From the NCBI GenBank assembly GCA_903914985.1, contig CAIWRE010000557.1, forward strand, positions 1-7,346: 7,346 nt of DNA. Reading direction: 5' to 3'. The notes beneath the pieces were generated by a model. It ran no database searches and had not been told where the DNA came from. It saw nothing but the letters and a program-made list of their open reading frames with translations. Shown piece by piece: positions 1 through 6,116 of the stretch (the first letter of the stretch is position 1; every line of letters starts with the position of its first letter). The translations under genes were made by a program, and so were the position numbers. This stretch comes from an uncultured beta proteobacterium. Its GTDB lineage: Bacteria; Pseudomonadota; Gammaproteobacteria; Burkholderiales; Burkholderiaceae_C.

Positions 1-10
1 AATCAGGCGC

Positions 11-352
11 TTAGTGCACCACCACCGGGTTTTGCGCCAGTTCGGCGTATTGCTCCAGCGTTTCTTCCACTTCTTCCTGGGTCGGCATATTGACCTGCCA
101 GGCGACGATGTGCTGCTGAAACAACTCGGCCCAGGAGCCGTCAAGGTAAACCTCTTTGCCTGAGCGCTTGTCCACGATCTCAAACCCGTGGCGGGCCAGC
201 ATGGGCACGCCCTGGGGGTATTGGGCGGTTTTGACTTCGCTCAACGCCGTGTTGCCCGGGCCATTGGCAGACGCCGGACTCATGTCCTGCGCCTGGGCGT
301 TGGCCAACATATGGGTCACGGTAAAAGTGTCGGAGTCGTAGAGCGTGTGCAT
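11..352 (-). CDS. DUF3567 family protein
   Basis: A 113-residue protein of unknown function that resembles the DUF3567 family of Burkholderiales. What I recognise is the opening MHTLYDSDTFTV and the block GFEIVDKRSGKEVYLDGSWAE (residues about 57-76, shown here only as a family landmark), followed by an acidic helical tail (QEEVEETLEQYAELAQ) and the ending PVVVH. The ATG at 352 is chosen because family members start with the same M-x-x-LYDSD pattern. There is no clear Shine-Dalgarno sequence before it. Residues about 19-50 form a low-complexity, Ala/Ser/Pro/Gly-rich linker between the two conserved parts. No signal peptide, membrane segment or cysteine is present, so it is probably cytoplasmic. 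It lies 75 bases after the DUF3108 gene and may be read with it or alone. The family call is from memory of the pattern; no function can be inferred. Confidence 0.85.
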   Translation of the reverse strand: MHTLYDSDTFTVTHMLANAQAQDMSPASANGPGNTALSEVKTAQYPQGVPMLARHGFEIVDKRSGKEVYLDGSWAELFQQHIVAWQVNMPTQEEVEETLEQYAELAQNPVVVH

Positions 353-427
353 ACGGGTGGTTTGGTACAGGTTGGTTTCTAGGGTAACAGGATTTGTGCG
401 TTTTCCCGTTTTGCAAGGCCATTGAAC
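353..427. other. Intergenic gap, DUF3108 gene to DUF3567 gene
   Basis: These 75 bases separate the stop of the DUF3108 gene from the start of the DUF3567 gene. I see no hairpin followed by a T-run, so there is no clear rho-independent terminator. No convincing -35/-10 pair is visible either; a TTGCAA on the minus strand has no suitable -10 element at the right distance. The only structure is a short direct repeat, CGTTTT at 399-404 and again at 407-412 on the plus strand. The absence of a terminator allows read-through from the upstream gene but does not prove it. Confidence 0.4.
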
Positions 428-1600
428 CTAGGGTTTTTCCGAGCTGTTCCAGAAAATATCCACCTCATCCCCATTGGCCTGGGTCATTCGTATGCGCGCG
501 GGAAGGAACTCCAGCGCAGGCGCCAGCCACACCTCCACGCGGTTGTCATAGTCCAGCGAGGGCTCGCACACCAGACGGGTCGCCACCATCTCGCGGCCCT
601 GAACCTTCAGTGGCTCAGTGGCGCCCACCGTGAACATCCGGTTGCCGGAGCGGTGTTTTTCCACCAATTGAAAAGGCAACTGCATGCCCGGGCGGAATCG
701 CTGGGGGTTGGCGCTCCACATGGACGCCAGCTGCATGTAGACACTGAGCAGATCTTGCGCCAAAGGTGTCAAAGGCGCATCGGGGCCGTTGGCACTGAAG
801 CTCACGATGCCTTTGGCACGCTGAAAATGCGCTGCCTCCTCGCTGCGGGTCTTGTCGCCAAAGCGCAGCGGCTCCAAGCCCCGGGGGCCGATCACACCCT
901 TGCTGGTTTGCACGCGGGAAAAGCCCAGCAAACCGAGCTCCAGGCGCGCATCGTAGGACCGGCCCTCCCTGGTCCACAACAGCTCTGCGGATACCGGCAG
1001 TGAAAGGATCCCTTTGGTCCCTGACCCCTTGTACTTCAGGCGCGCAGGACCTGGCACTTGGTAGTCGTAGTCCGGTTGACCTGCACTGGCCGTCACTGCT
1101 GCAACGCCAGCGGGTGCAGGCGAGGGGTTTGGCGTTGCAGGGGACGTTTGCCCATGGGTCGGCGCTTCGACGGCGCGTTGCGCCAACAGGCTAAGGGGTG
1201 GGGATACCGGGTCAGGCGCGCTCTGAGGGCCCGTTGGCTCGGGTGCGGGGCTGTCACGCAGAGCGGTGTCCGGCAGGCCTGTCTCCGCGGTTTGCGCCGC
1301 CGGGGGCGATGGCTTTGGCGGACGAAGAGCTTGGGGCTGCACAAGGGGCTGGGGCGGTTCAGCCACGGCCAGCGGCGGCTCAGGCGGTCGAGGCGCATCC
1401 AGCACCAGGGTGCGGGCCGTGAACACCGGACCTGTTGCCGCAACGGGCTGCACACCCGTCAGCGCCTGCGCCAAACCTTGCAAAACCAGCGCATGCAGAC
1501 CGATGACGCTCAAAATGAGGATCGCGAACGCCCGAACCTGCGAGCCAAACGTGCGGCGCGGTGCATCGGGACTGGACTGAAGGTCGGGGCGGTGCATCAT
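428..1600 (-). CDS. DUF3108 domain protein, membrane-anchored with Pro-rich linker
   Basis: A 390-residue protein in three parts. Residues about 22-46 (VRAFAILILSVIGLHALVLQ onward) are a single hydrophobic segment after a basic N-terminus, fitting an inner-membrane anchor with the rest in the periplasm. Residues about 68-183 are a low-complexity linker rich in Pro, Ala, Gln and Glu. Residues about 185-390 look like a DUF3108 domain, with many beta-type segments (LKYKGSG, SAELLWTREG, YDARLELGLLGF, VEVWLAPALEFLPARIRMTQANGDEVDIFW). The layout recalls TonB-like proteins, but no TonB C-terminal domain is visible. The domain's role is not established. The gene starts with ATGATG at 1600, one base after the stop of the preceding gene, with AGG about 10 bases before the start, so translational coupling is likely. 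The domain call is from memory of the family; the anchor and linker are seen directly. Confidence 0.85.
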   Translation of the reverse strand: MMHRPDLQSSPDAPRRTFGSQVRAFAILILSVIGLHALVLQGLAQALTGVQPVAATGPVFTARTLVLDAPRPPEPPLAVAEPPQPLVQPQALRPPKPSPPAAQTAETGLPDTALRDSPAPEPTGPQSAPDPVSPPLSLLAQRAVEAPTHGQTSPATPNPSPAPAGVAAVTASAGQPDYDYQVPGPARLKYKGSGTKGILSLPVSAELLWTREGRSYDARLELGLLGFSRVQTSKGVIGPRGLEPLRFGDKTRSEEAAHFQRAKGIVSFSANGPDAPLTPLAQDLLSVYMQLASMWSANPQRFRPGMQLPFQLVEKHRSGNRMFTVGATEPLKVQGREMVATRLVCEPSLDYDNRVEVWLAPALEFLPARIRMTQANGDEVDIFWNSSEKP

Positions 1601-1601
1601 T

Positions 1602-1931
1602 TCAAGACGCCTGGGTCAACGATGGATCGAAGGGCATCTCCCAGTCCAGCAACTCCGCCAGGCGGCACACCACCCAGTGCGCCTCGGCGTCCTCCACGAC
1701 CGCATCGGGGCCGGAAATAGCCTGCAGGCATTGGGCCAGCACGTCAGCCGTGTGCAAATCGCGTGCAAGCTGCAACTGACTGGCGGTGGGCATCAGGGTT
1801 TGGGCAAGGTCTTCGCATAGCTCGTAGCGTGCCGCAACCACGTCGCGCGTCGTGTGCGGCCGGGTGTGACCTGGGGTCACAAACAGCGCGACAAAGGATG
1901 GGGGAATCTCAATTTGTGATGCGTCGGACAT
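1602..1931 (-). CDS. Conserved hypothetical protein, 109 aa
   Basis: I recognise this only as a small protein typical of Comamonadaceae genomes, where relatives sit next to helicase genes and, as I recall, sometimes carry the database name 'ATPase with chaperone activity'. The sequence gives that name no support: there is no Walker A or B motif. It begins MSDASQIEIPPSFVALFVTPG, then has a mostly helical, acidic stretch (DVVAARYELCEDLAQTL) and ends with a WVVCRLAELLDWEMPFDPS block. It has two cysteines, no signal peptide and no membrane segment. The ATG at 1931 is preferred over an in-frame TTG at 1940, which would add only three residues. No strong Shine-Dalgarno is seen before either. It starts 15 bases after the rhlE stop and ends one base before the DUF3108 start, so it is probably the middle gene of a three-gene operon. 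Confidence 0.8.
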   Translation of the reverse strand: MSDASQIEIPPSFVALFVTPGHTRPHTTRDVVAARYELCEDLAQTLMPTASQLQLARDLHTADVLAQCLQAISGPDAVVEDAEAHWVVCRLAELLDWEMPFDPSLTQAS

Positions 1932-1946
1932 ACCGTGCAAGTCTAT

Positions 1947-3215
1947 TCAAAGCGGCTGCACCGGCTGTGCAGCGGCGGCCCGCAGCTTGTCTTTTTTGCT
2001 GGGCCGCTTGCCCTTAACGCCGCCATTGCCGCTTTGGTCGACAAAACGCTCCGCCGCATCGGCCGCTACTTCAGTGGGTTCAAAACCTTCCACCGCCTCC
2101 AGTTCGAGCGCCAGGCCCTGGCGTTTTTCAATCAGGCGCCAATGGGCCTCGGTGTCGGCAGTCACAAAGCTGACCGCCAGTCCCGCCTGGCCGGCACGCC
2201 CGGTGCGGCCGATGCGGTGGGTGTAATCGTCGGCCGAGCGCGGCAAGTCGTAGTTCACCACGACCGGCAACTCCACCACGTCAATGCCGCGTGCCGCCAG
2301 ATCAGTCGCCACCACCACGGCAATACGCGAAGCCTTGAAGTCTTCCAGCACCTGGCTGCGTTTGCCTTGGCTGAGCTGGCCGTGCAGCGGCTCGGCGTTC
2401 AAACCGGCTTTGCGCAGCTTGTCGGAAACAATCTCTGCGGCATATTTGGTAGCGACGAACACCAGAGTGCGACTCCACCCGTATTGCTTGATGAGATGGC
2501 GCAGCAATTGGGTACGTGCGCGGGTGTCCACCGCGATGGCGCTTTGGGCGATGTCGGGCAGGGTGTCGGTGGTGTCGGCCACCTCCACATGCATCGGGTC
2601 GCGCAACAGCTGCTGCGCCAGAGCACTCACCGGCGGTGCAAAAGTGGCAGAGAAGAAAAGGCGCTGGCGCGTGGCTCCCAGCATGCCCACGATACGGCCC
2701 AGCTCTTCGCTAAAACCTTGTTCCAGCAGGCGGTCGGCCTCGTCCAGCACCAGGGTGCATACCTGGTCCAGGTGCACCGCGTTGTGGTCAATGAGGTCCA
2801 GCAATCGCCCGGGCGTAGCCACCACGATGTCCGTTCCGCCGCGCAGGCCCATCATTTGAGGATTGATAGACACGCCACCAAACACCACGCTGATTTTGGG
2901 CGCAGGCGTCAGCCCTTGGGCCAAGTCTTTGAGCACGTCCCCCACCTGCACGGCCAATTCACGGGTGGGCACCAGCACCAGGGCCTGAACACGTCTCGGG
3001 GCACTGCGCACCTGCTCTGCGGGCACCACCAATTGCAGCAAAGGCAATGCATACGCGGCGGTTTTGCCCGATCCGGTCTGCGCCCGTACCAACAGGTCGC
3101 GCCCTTCCAGCACCGCGGGTATGGCTTGCTCTTGCACCGGCGTGGGCGCCTGAAAGCCTGCCGAGTTTGCGGCGGCGCACAAAGCACTGGAAAGTCCGAG
3201 GGAGGAAAAAGGCAT
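1947..3215 (-). CDS. rhlE: RhlE-type DEAD-box ATP-dependent RNA helicase
   Basis: A 422-residue cytoplasmic RNA helicase that uses ATP to unwind short RNA duplexes; family members act in ribosome assembly, RNA decay and cold adaptation. All core motifs are present in order: Q motif GFQAPTPVQ (20-28), motif I AQTGSGKT (45-52), Ia PTREL (83-87), TPGR (134-137), motif II DEAD (158-161), III SAT (189-191), IV LVFVATK (251-257), V VATDLAARGID (302-312) and VI HRIGRTGR (333-340). The C-terminal tail is short and basic (KGKRPSKKDK), without the long RGG-rich extension of some relatives. The ATG at 3215 is chosen because the helicase fold begins at MPFSSLGLS. An in-frame extension up to 3341 would translate the terminator of the upstream gene and has no helicase-like content. 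The subfamily (RhlE rather than SrmB or DbpA) is a judgement from overall resemblance. Confidence 0.95.
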   Translation of the reverse strand: MPFSSLGLSSALCAAANSAGFQAPTPVQEQAIPAVLEGRDLLVRAQTGSGKTAAYALPLLQLVVPAEQVRSAPRRVQALVLVPTRELAVQVGDVLKDLAQGLTPAPKISVVFGGVSINPQMMGLRGGTDIVVATPGRLLDLIDHNAVHLDQVCTLVLDEADRLLEQGFSEELGRIVGMLGATRQRLFFSATFAPPVSALAQQLLRDPMHVEVADTTDTLPDIAQSAIAVDTRARTQLLRHLIKQYGWSRTLVFVATKYAAEIVSDKLRKAGLNAEPLHGQLSQGKRSQVLEDFKASRIAVVVATDLAARGIDVVELPVVVNYDLPRSADDYTHRIGRTGRAGQAGLAVSFVTADTEAHWRLIEKRQGLALELEAVEGFEPTEVAADAAERFVDQSGNGGVKGKRPSKKDKLRAAAAQPVQPL

Positions 3216-3242
3216 CGTTGGGCTGTTTCTCGGGTCTGAAAT

Positions 3243-3287
3243 AAAAAAACCACCGACGGCCCCGGAAACACCGGGCCCTTCGGTGGT
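3243..3287 (-). terminator. Rho-independent terminator of the HiPIP gene
   Basis: On the minus strand an 8-base arm ACCACCGA pairs perfectly with TCGGTGGT, enclosing a second GC-rich stem (GGCCCGG against CCGGGGCC, with one mismatch) and a small loop. The hairpin is followed at once by seven T residues (plus-strand A-run at 3243-3249). This is a strong intrinsic terminator for transcripts leaving the HiPIP gene, whose stop codon is at 3314-3316. On the plus strand no T-run follows the hairpin, so it is one-directional. Its T-run ends 27 bases before the rhlE start codon. Confidence 0.9.
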
Positions 3288-3290
3288 CAT

Positions 3291-3306
3291 CGTGGCATCT
3301 GCCACG
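3291..3306. repeat. Perfect 7-bp inverted repeat next to the terminator
   Basis: CGTGGCA and TGCCACG are separated by two bases, forming a perfect palindrome-like hairpin (in practice about six pairs with a four-base loop). It lies between the HiPIP stop codon and the main terminator. It may be part of a tandem terminator or protect the 3' end of the message. A protein-binding site for rhlE control is also possible, but nothing else supports that. Confidence 0.6.
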
Positions 3307-3313
3307 CAGGCAG

Positions 3314-3619
3314 TTAAGCCTTTTTGCTGTAAGCGCTGCACCAGCCGGCGCCAGCCACTTGCTTGCCGGCAAACAAGGGGCAGCCGCCTGCAGCGTCACC
3401 CGCCTTGCCCTGGAACAAAGCGCAGCTGCCGCAGTTTTGGCCGGCAGCAAATTTAGGGAACTTGGTCTTGTCCACTTTGGAAGCGTCGGCCTTGTAGCCC
3501 AAGCTGCCAGCAGTAGCGTCTTTTTCGTCCACCATGGGTGCGGCCGCAAAAACGGCACCACTGACCAAGGCAGTTGCACCGACACCAAGCTTCACTACAA
3601 ATTCACGACGATTTGACAT
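3314..3619 (-). CDS. High-potential iron-sulfur protein (HiPIP), Tat-exported
   Basis: A 101-residue precursor of a small periplasmic electron carrier with one [4Fe-4S] cluster. The N-terminus carries a twin-arginine signal (NRREFVVK at residues 3-10, then a hydrophobic stretch ending near AVFA, residue 25), as expected for a protein folded with its cluster before export. The mature part has four cysteines at 63, 66, 80 and 94 (C-x2-C-x13-C-x13-C), the HiPIP pattern, and a Tyr at 42 in LGY that matches the conserved tyrosine near the cluster. In related bacteria HiPIPs donate electrons to a photosynthetic reaction centre or to terminal oxidases, but no partner gene lies nearby. The ATG at 3619 is preferred because GGA at 3627-3629 sits at a good distance; the in-frame ATG at 3631 has GGA directly against it. 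It has its own likely promoter and a strong terminator. Confidence 0.95.
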   Translation of the reverse strand: MSNRREFVVKLGVGATALVSGAVFAAAPMVDEKDATAGSLGYKADASKVDKTKFPKFAAGQNCGSCALFQGKAGDAAGGCPLFAGKQVAGAGWCSAYSKKA

Positions 3620-3654
3620 CTTGTATTCCATTCCATATTGAAAAAAGAGGCGGC

Positions 3655-3683
3655 ACGATAGCCTGTCCGGGCGCTATTGTCGC
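3655..3683 (-). promoter_or_regulatory. Possible sigma-70-type promoter of the HiPIP gene
   Basis: On the minus strand GCGACA (3678-3683) and TATCGT (3655-3660) are separated by 17 bases. Each matches the sigma-70 consensus at four of six positions. Transcription would start near 3648, giving a leader of roughly 28 bases before the ATG at 3619. The position and spacing are right, but matches of this quality also occur by chance. Confidence 0.35.
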
Positions 3684-3733
3684 GGAGCCAGGCTTACGCG
3701 CACTTGACGCACGCCAATGTCCCAGGCGAACAC

Positions 3734-4936
3734 TCAGCTTAAGGCGGCGCCGGCGCGACGGCCCAAAATCTCAAAGGCCGGTAGCGTTTTGCCTTCGAGT
3801 ACCTCCAAAAAGGCGCCGCCACCGGTAGAAATGTAGCCAATGTTTGATTCGATGCCGTATTTTGCGATTGCGGCCAATGTGTCGCCCCCGCCCGCAATAC
3901 TGAAGGCACTGGAGGCAGCAATCGCCTGGGCCACGACTTTGGTGCCGTTTTCAAAGGCAGCAAACTCAAACACGCCCACCGGGCCGTTCCAGACAATGGT
4001 GCCTGCGCGCATGAGTTGGGCGGCCAGCGTCTTGGCGGTCTCGGGGCCGATGTCCAGAATCAGGTCATCATCTGCCACGTCGGTCGCAGCCTTGACCGTT
4101 GCGACCGCGTCGGCGGAGAAAGTCTTGGCGGTGACGACATCCGTAGGGATAGGTACTGCGGCACCACGCGCCTGCATGGCCGCGATAACGGCCTTGGCCT
4201 GGTCCAGCAAGTCGGGTTCGGCCAGGCTCTTGCCAATCTTCAGCCCCGCGGCCAACATGAACGTGTTCGCAATGCCGCCACCCACAATAAGTTGGTCCAC
4301 GTTAGCGGCCAAACTTTGCAGGATGGTGAGCTTGGTGGACACCTTGGAGCCCGCCACGATGGCCACCAGCGGGCGCTTGGGTGCGAGCAGCGCTTTGGCG
4401 ATGGCGTCCATTTCTGCGGCCAGCAGCGGGCCGGCGCAAGCCACCGGAGCAAACTCGGCAATGCCGTAGGTGCTGGCCTCGGCGCGGTGGGCGGTGCCAA
4501 ACGCATCGTGCACAAAAATATCGCACAGGGCTGCCATTTTGCGCGCCAGTGCCGGGTCATTTTTCTTCTCGCCGACGTTGCAGCGGCAGTTTTCCAACAC
4601 CACGATCTGGCCTGGCGCCACGGTCACGCCGTCCACCCAGTTGGCCAGTAGCGGCACGTTGCGGCCGAGCAACTCGCTCAAGCGCTGTGCCACCGGCGCC
4701 AGCGAGTCCGCAGATTGGAATGCGCCTTCGGTCGGTCGTCCCAGGTGGGACGTCACCATCACGGCGGCTCCCGCATCCAATGCCATTTGGATGCAGGGCA
4801 CGCTGGCGCGAATCCGGGTGTCTTCGGTAATCTGACCCCGGGCATCCTGGGGAACGTTCAAGTCGGCGCGGATAAACACCCGTTTGGCGGCCACTTGGCC
4901 TTGGGCGCAGAGATCAGAGAATCGAATGACGTTCAT
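3734..4936 (-). CDS. pgk: Phosphoglycerate kinase
   Basis: A 400-residue cytoplasmic glycolytic enzyme that transfers phosphate between 1,3-bisphosphoglycerate and ADP; in gluconeogenesis it runs in reverse. The length is normal for bacteria. Seen in order: the N-terminal signature KRVFIRADLNVP (18-29), SHLGRP (63-68), ENCR with GEKKN (115-126), HDAFGTAHRAEAST (143-156), AGSKVSTK (195-202), VWNGPVGVFE (315-324) and the glycine-rich GGGDT (349-353) and TGGGAFLEVLEGK (371-383). The substrate-binding residues expected from the family (D24, N26, H64, R67, R118, R151) are all present. The ATG at 4936 fits the family start; upstream in-frame sequence is not Pgk-like. No Shine-Dalgarno is visible, the leader before the ATG being pyrimidine-rich. 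A TAAAAT element at 4996-5001 could be a -10 box but has no good -35. It lies 86 bases after azlD, so it may have its own promoter. Confidence 0.98.
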   Translation of the reverse strand: MNVIRFSDLCAQGQVAAKRVFIRADLNVPQDARGQITEDTRIRASVPCIQMALDAGAAVMVTSHLGRPTEGAFQSADSLAPVAQRLSELLGRNVPLLANWVDGVTVAPGQIVVLENCRCNVGEKKNDPALARKMAALCDIFVHDAFGTAHRAEASTYGIAEFAPVACAGPLLAAEMDAIAKALLAPKRPLVAIVAGSKVSTKLTILQSLAANVDQLIVGGGIANTFMLAAGLKIGKSLAEPDLLDQAKAVIAAMQARGAAVPIPTDVVTAKTFSADAVATVKAATDVADDDLILDIGPETAKTLAAQLMRAGTIVWNGPVGVFEFAAFENGTKVVAQAIAASSAFSIAGGGDTLAAIAKYGIESNIGYISTGGGAFLEVLEGKTLPAFEILGRRAGAALS

Positions 4937-5022
4937 GGCGATTGGAAGGGAAAGTGACAAGGGGAGGGTTTTGACAAACCCGGACGCGGGCGACCATTTT
5001 AGGGTTCCTGCGTCTACCGCGC

Positions 5023-5376
5023 TTACCAGCCCAAGCCCATGTGGAGCGGCAAATACACCGCCATGCCGCACACAATGGTGCCCAACACCGCGTTGCCTAC
5101 GCCTTTGCGCCAAAAAAAGTACGCTGCTCCAGCGACGGCACCATACAGACGGGCATCGAGCAGGGTATGGATAAACACCCCTTGCGTCATCACCAGCTCT
5201 GGAATTACCACCGCCGACAAGGCCGCGATCGGGGCGTACTGCAAACCGCGTTGCGCCCATTGCGGCAGTGTCCATTTCGCGTCCGGTATAAAGAAAAACG
5301 ACCGCGAGATGACGGTGATGACGGCCATCAACACAATCGTCAGCAAGGTTTCGTCATACAAAAATTGCAGGTTCAT
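5023..5376 (-). CDS. azlD: AzlD-type branched-chain amino acid exporter, small subunit
   Basis: A 117-residue membrane protein, small partner of AzlC. Together the pair forms an inner-membrane exporter of branched-chain amino acids; the E. coli YgaZH pair also exports methionine. About four hydrophobic segments are visible, near residues 10-30, 46-64, 77-90 and 94-113. The length is close to E. coli YgaH. The block LPQWAQRGLQYAPIAALSAVVIPEL fits the conserved AzlD core. Its ATG at 5376 overlaps the azlC stop in an ATGA, and no Shine-Dalgarno precedes it, which points to translational coupling and equal output of the two subunits. An in-frame extension upstream would only translate azlC in another frame. 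Confidence 0.92.
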   Translation of the reverse strand: MNLQFLYDETLLTIVLMAVITVISRSFFFIPDAKWTLPQWAQRGLQYAPIAALSAVVIPELVMTQGVFIHTLLDARLYGAVAGAAYFFWRKGVGNAVLGTIVCGMAVYLPLHMGLGW

Positions 5377-6107
5377 GGTGGACTTTCGGACGACACGGCT
5401 GGCCTGGATTCCAGCGACAGACAGAGCATGACCGCCGCGGCAATCGCCACCAGAATATTGAGCTTGAACGGTAACGCGTAAGCCCCAACCGCCACCGCAC
5501 CCGCTACCGCACCGGCAACCCAACGCAAGCGGCTGCTGGCAAGTGAGCACAGAATGCCGGTCAGAGCCAGCACGCCCGCAAAGCCCAGGCCCCATGCGGT
5601 GGGAATGAAATTAGCCAGCGCCACGCCCAAGAGACTGGCGCTCACCCAGCTGAACCAGTTGATACAGGCATTGCCCGCCAAATAGGCCATTTGCGCGGCG
5701 CGACCCGGGGCATCCGTTGCGGGAACCGGATGGTGGCGAACAAACAGCACGTAGGTTAGATCGGCCGTGAAGTAGCCCGTAATCAAGCGCTGCCAACGCG
5801 GTAAGTGCATCAGGTAATTGCGCAAATGGGCGCTGAACACGACAAAGCGCAGATTGACGCAAAACGCGGTGGCCAGAATCACCCACATCGGCGCGGCCGC
5901 GATAAACAGGGGAATTGCCGCCAACTGGGAGCTGCCTGCGAACACCAGCAGCGCCATGGCCAAGGCGTCCACCGTGCCCATGCCGGACTTGACCATGGCC
6001 ACGCCGGTCATCAAGCCCCAGGCGGCAATGCCCGGTGCGGCGCCCAGCATGTCTTTAAATCCGTCGCGAAACGCAGAATGGCGGCGGTGCTCTTTCAAGA
6101 AAAACAT
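5373..6107 (-). CDS. azlC: AzlC-type branched-chain amino acid exporter, large subunit
   Basis: A 244-residue inner-membrane protein, large subunit of the AzlCD exporter, almost the same length as E. coli YgaZ. It opens with a short hydrophilic N-terminus, then AFRDGFKDMLGAAPGIAAWG, the motif FAGSSQ (57-61 region) and VNLRFVVFSAHLR (84-96), all typical of AzlC. Several hydrophobic segments follow, including a C-terminal pair rich in Ala and Val. The start at 6107 lies 9 bases after the fmt stop, so it is almost certainly read with def and fmt. No strong Shine-Dalgarno precedes it. The substrate is inferred from the family only; methionine, valine, leucine or isoleucine are all possible. Confidence 0.93.
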   Translation of the reverse strand: MFFLKEHRRHSAFRDGFKDMLGAAPGIAAWGLMTGVAMVKSGMGTVDALAMALLVFAGSSQLAAIPLFIAAAPMWVILATAFCVNLRFVVFSAHLRNYLMHLPRWQRLITGYFTADLTYVLFVRHHPVPATDAPGRAAQMAYLAGNACINWFSWVSASLLGVALANFIPTAWGLGFAGVLALTGILCSLASSRLRWVAGAVAGAVAVGAYALPFKLNILVAIAAAVMLCLSLESRPAVSSESPP

Positions 6108-6116
6108 ACAGGCAGG

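Noticed and set aside
422..1003. Plus-strand open frame opposite the DUF3108 gene (and similar ones at 3840-4469 and 4016-4651 opposite pgk)
   Set aside because: All lie antisense to well-supported genes, show no motif and no ribosome binding site, and have shadow-type composition.
1935..3239. A 434-codon open frame on the plus strand covering nearly all of rhlE
   Set aside because: It runs antisense to a certain helicase gene. Its composition (many His, Gln, Arg, Gly, with no recognisable domain) is that of a shadow frame in GC-rich DNA, where stop codons are rare opposite strongly biased codons.
3216..3341. N-terminal extension of rhlE by 42 codons
   Set aside because: It would translate the HiPIP terminator hairpin and T-run and overlap the HiPIP stop. 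The helicase homology begins at the ATG at 3215.
3661..3693. Possible terminator hairpin after pgk (GCCTG...CAGGC with TCCG...CGGA inside, minus strand)
   Set aside because: The stem is interrupted, and the only T-run lies about 15 bases further on. The same bases hold the putative HiPIP promoter, so I do not call a terminator.
4971..5001. TTGACA on the plus strand in the azlD-pgk gap as a promoter
   Set aside because: The only AT-rich partner (ATTTTA) is 19 bases away and fits the -10 consensus poorly, and the promoter would read antisense into azlD with no gene to serve.
4937..5275. N-terminal extension of pgk by 113 codons
   Set aside because: The extension overlaps azlD in another frame, is not Pgk-like, and makes the protein far longer than the family.
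5377..5595. N-terminal extension of azlD by 73 codons
   Set aside because: It reads azlC in a different frame, and AzlD homology begins at the ATG at 5376.
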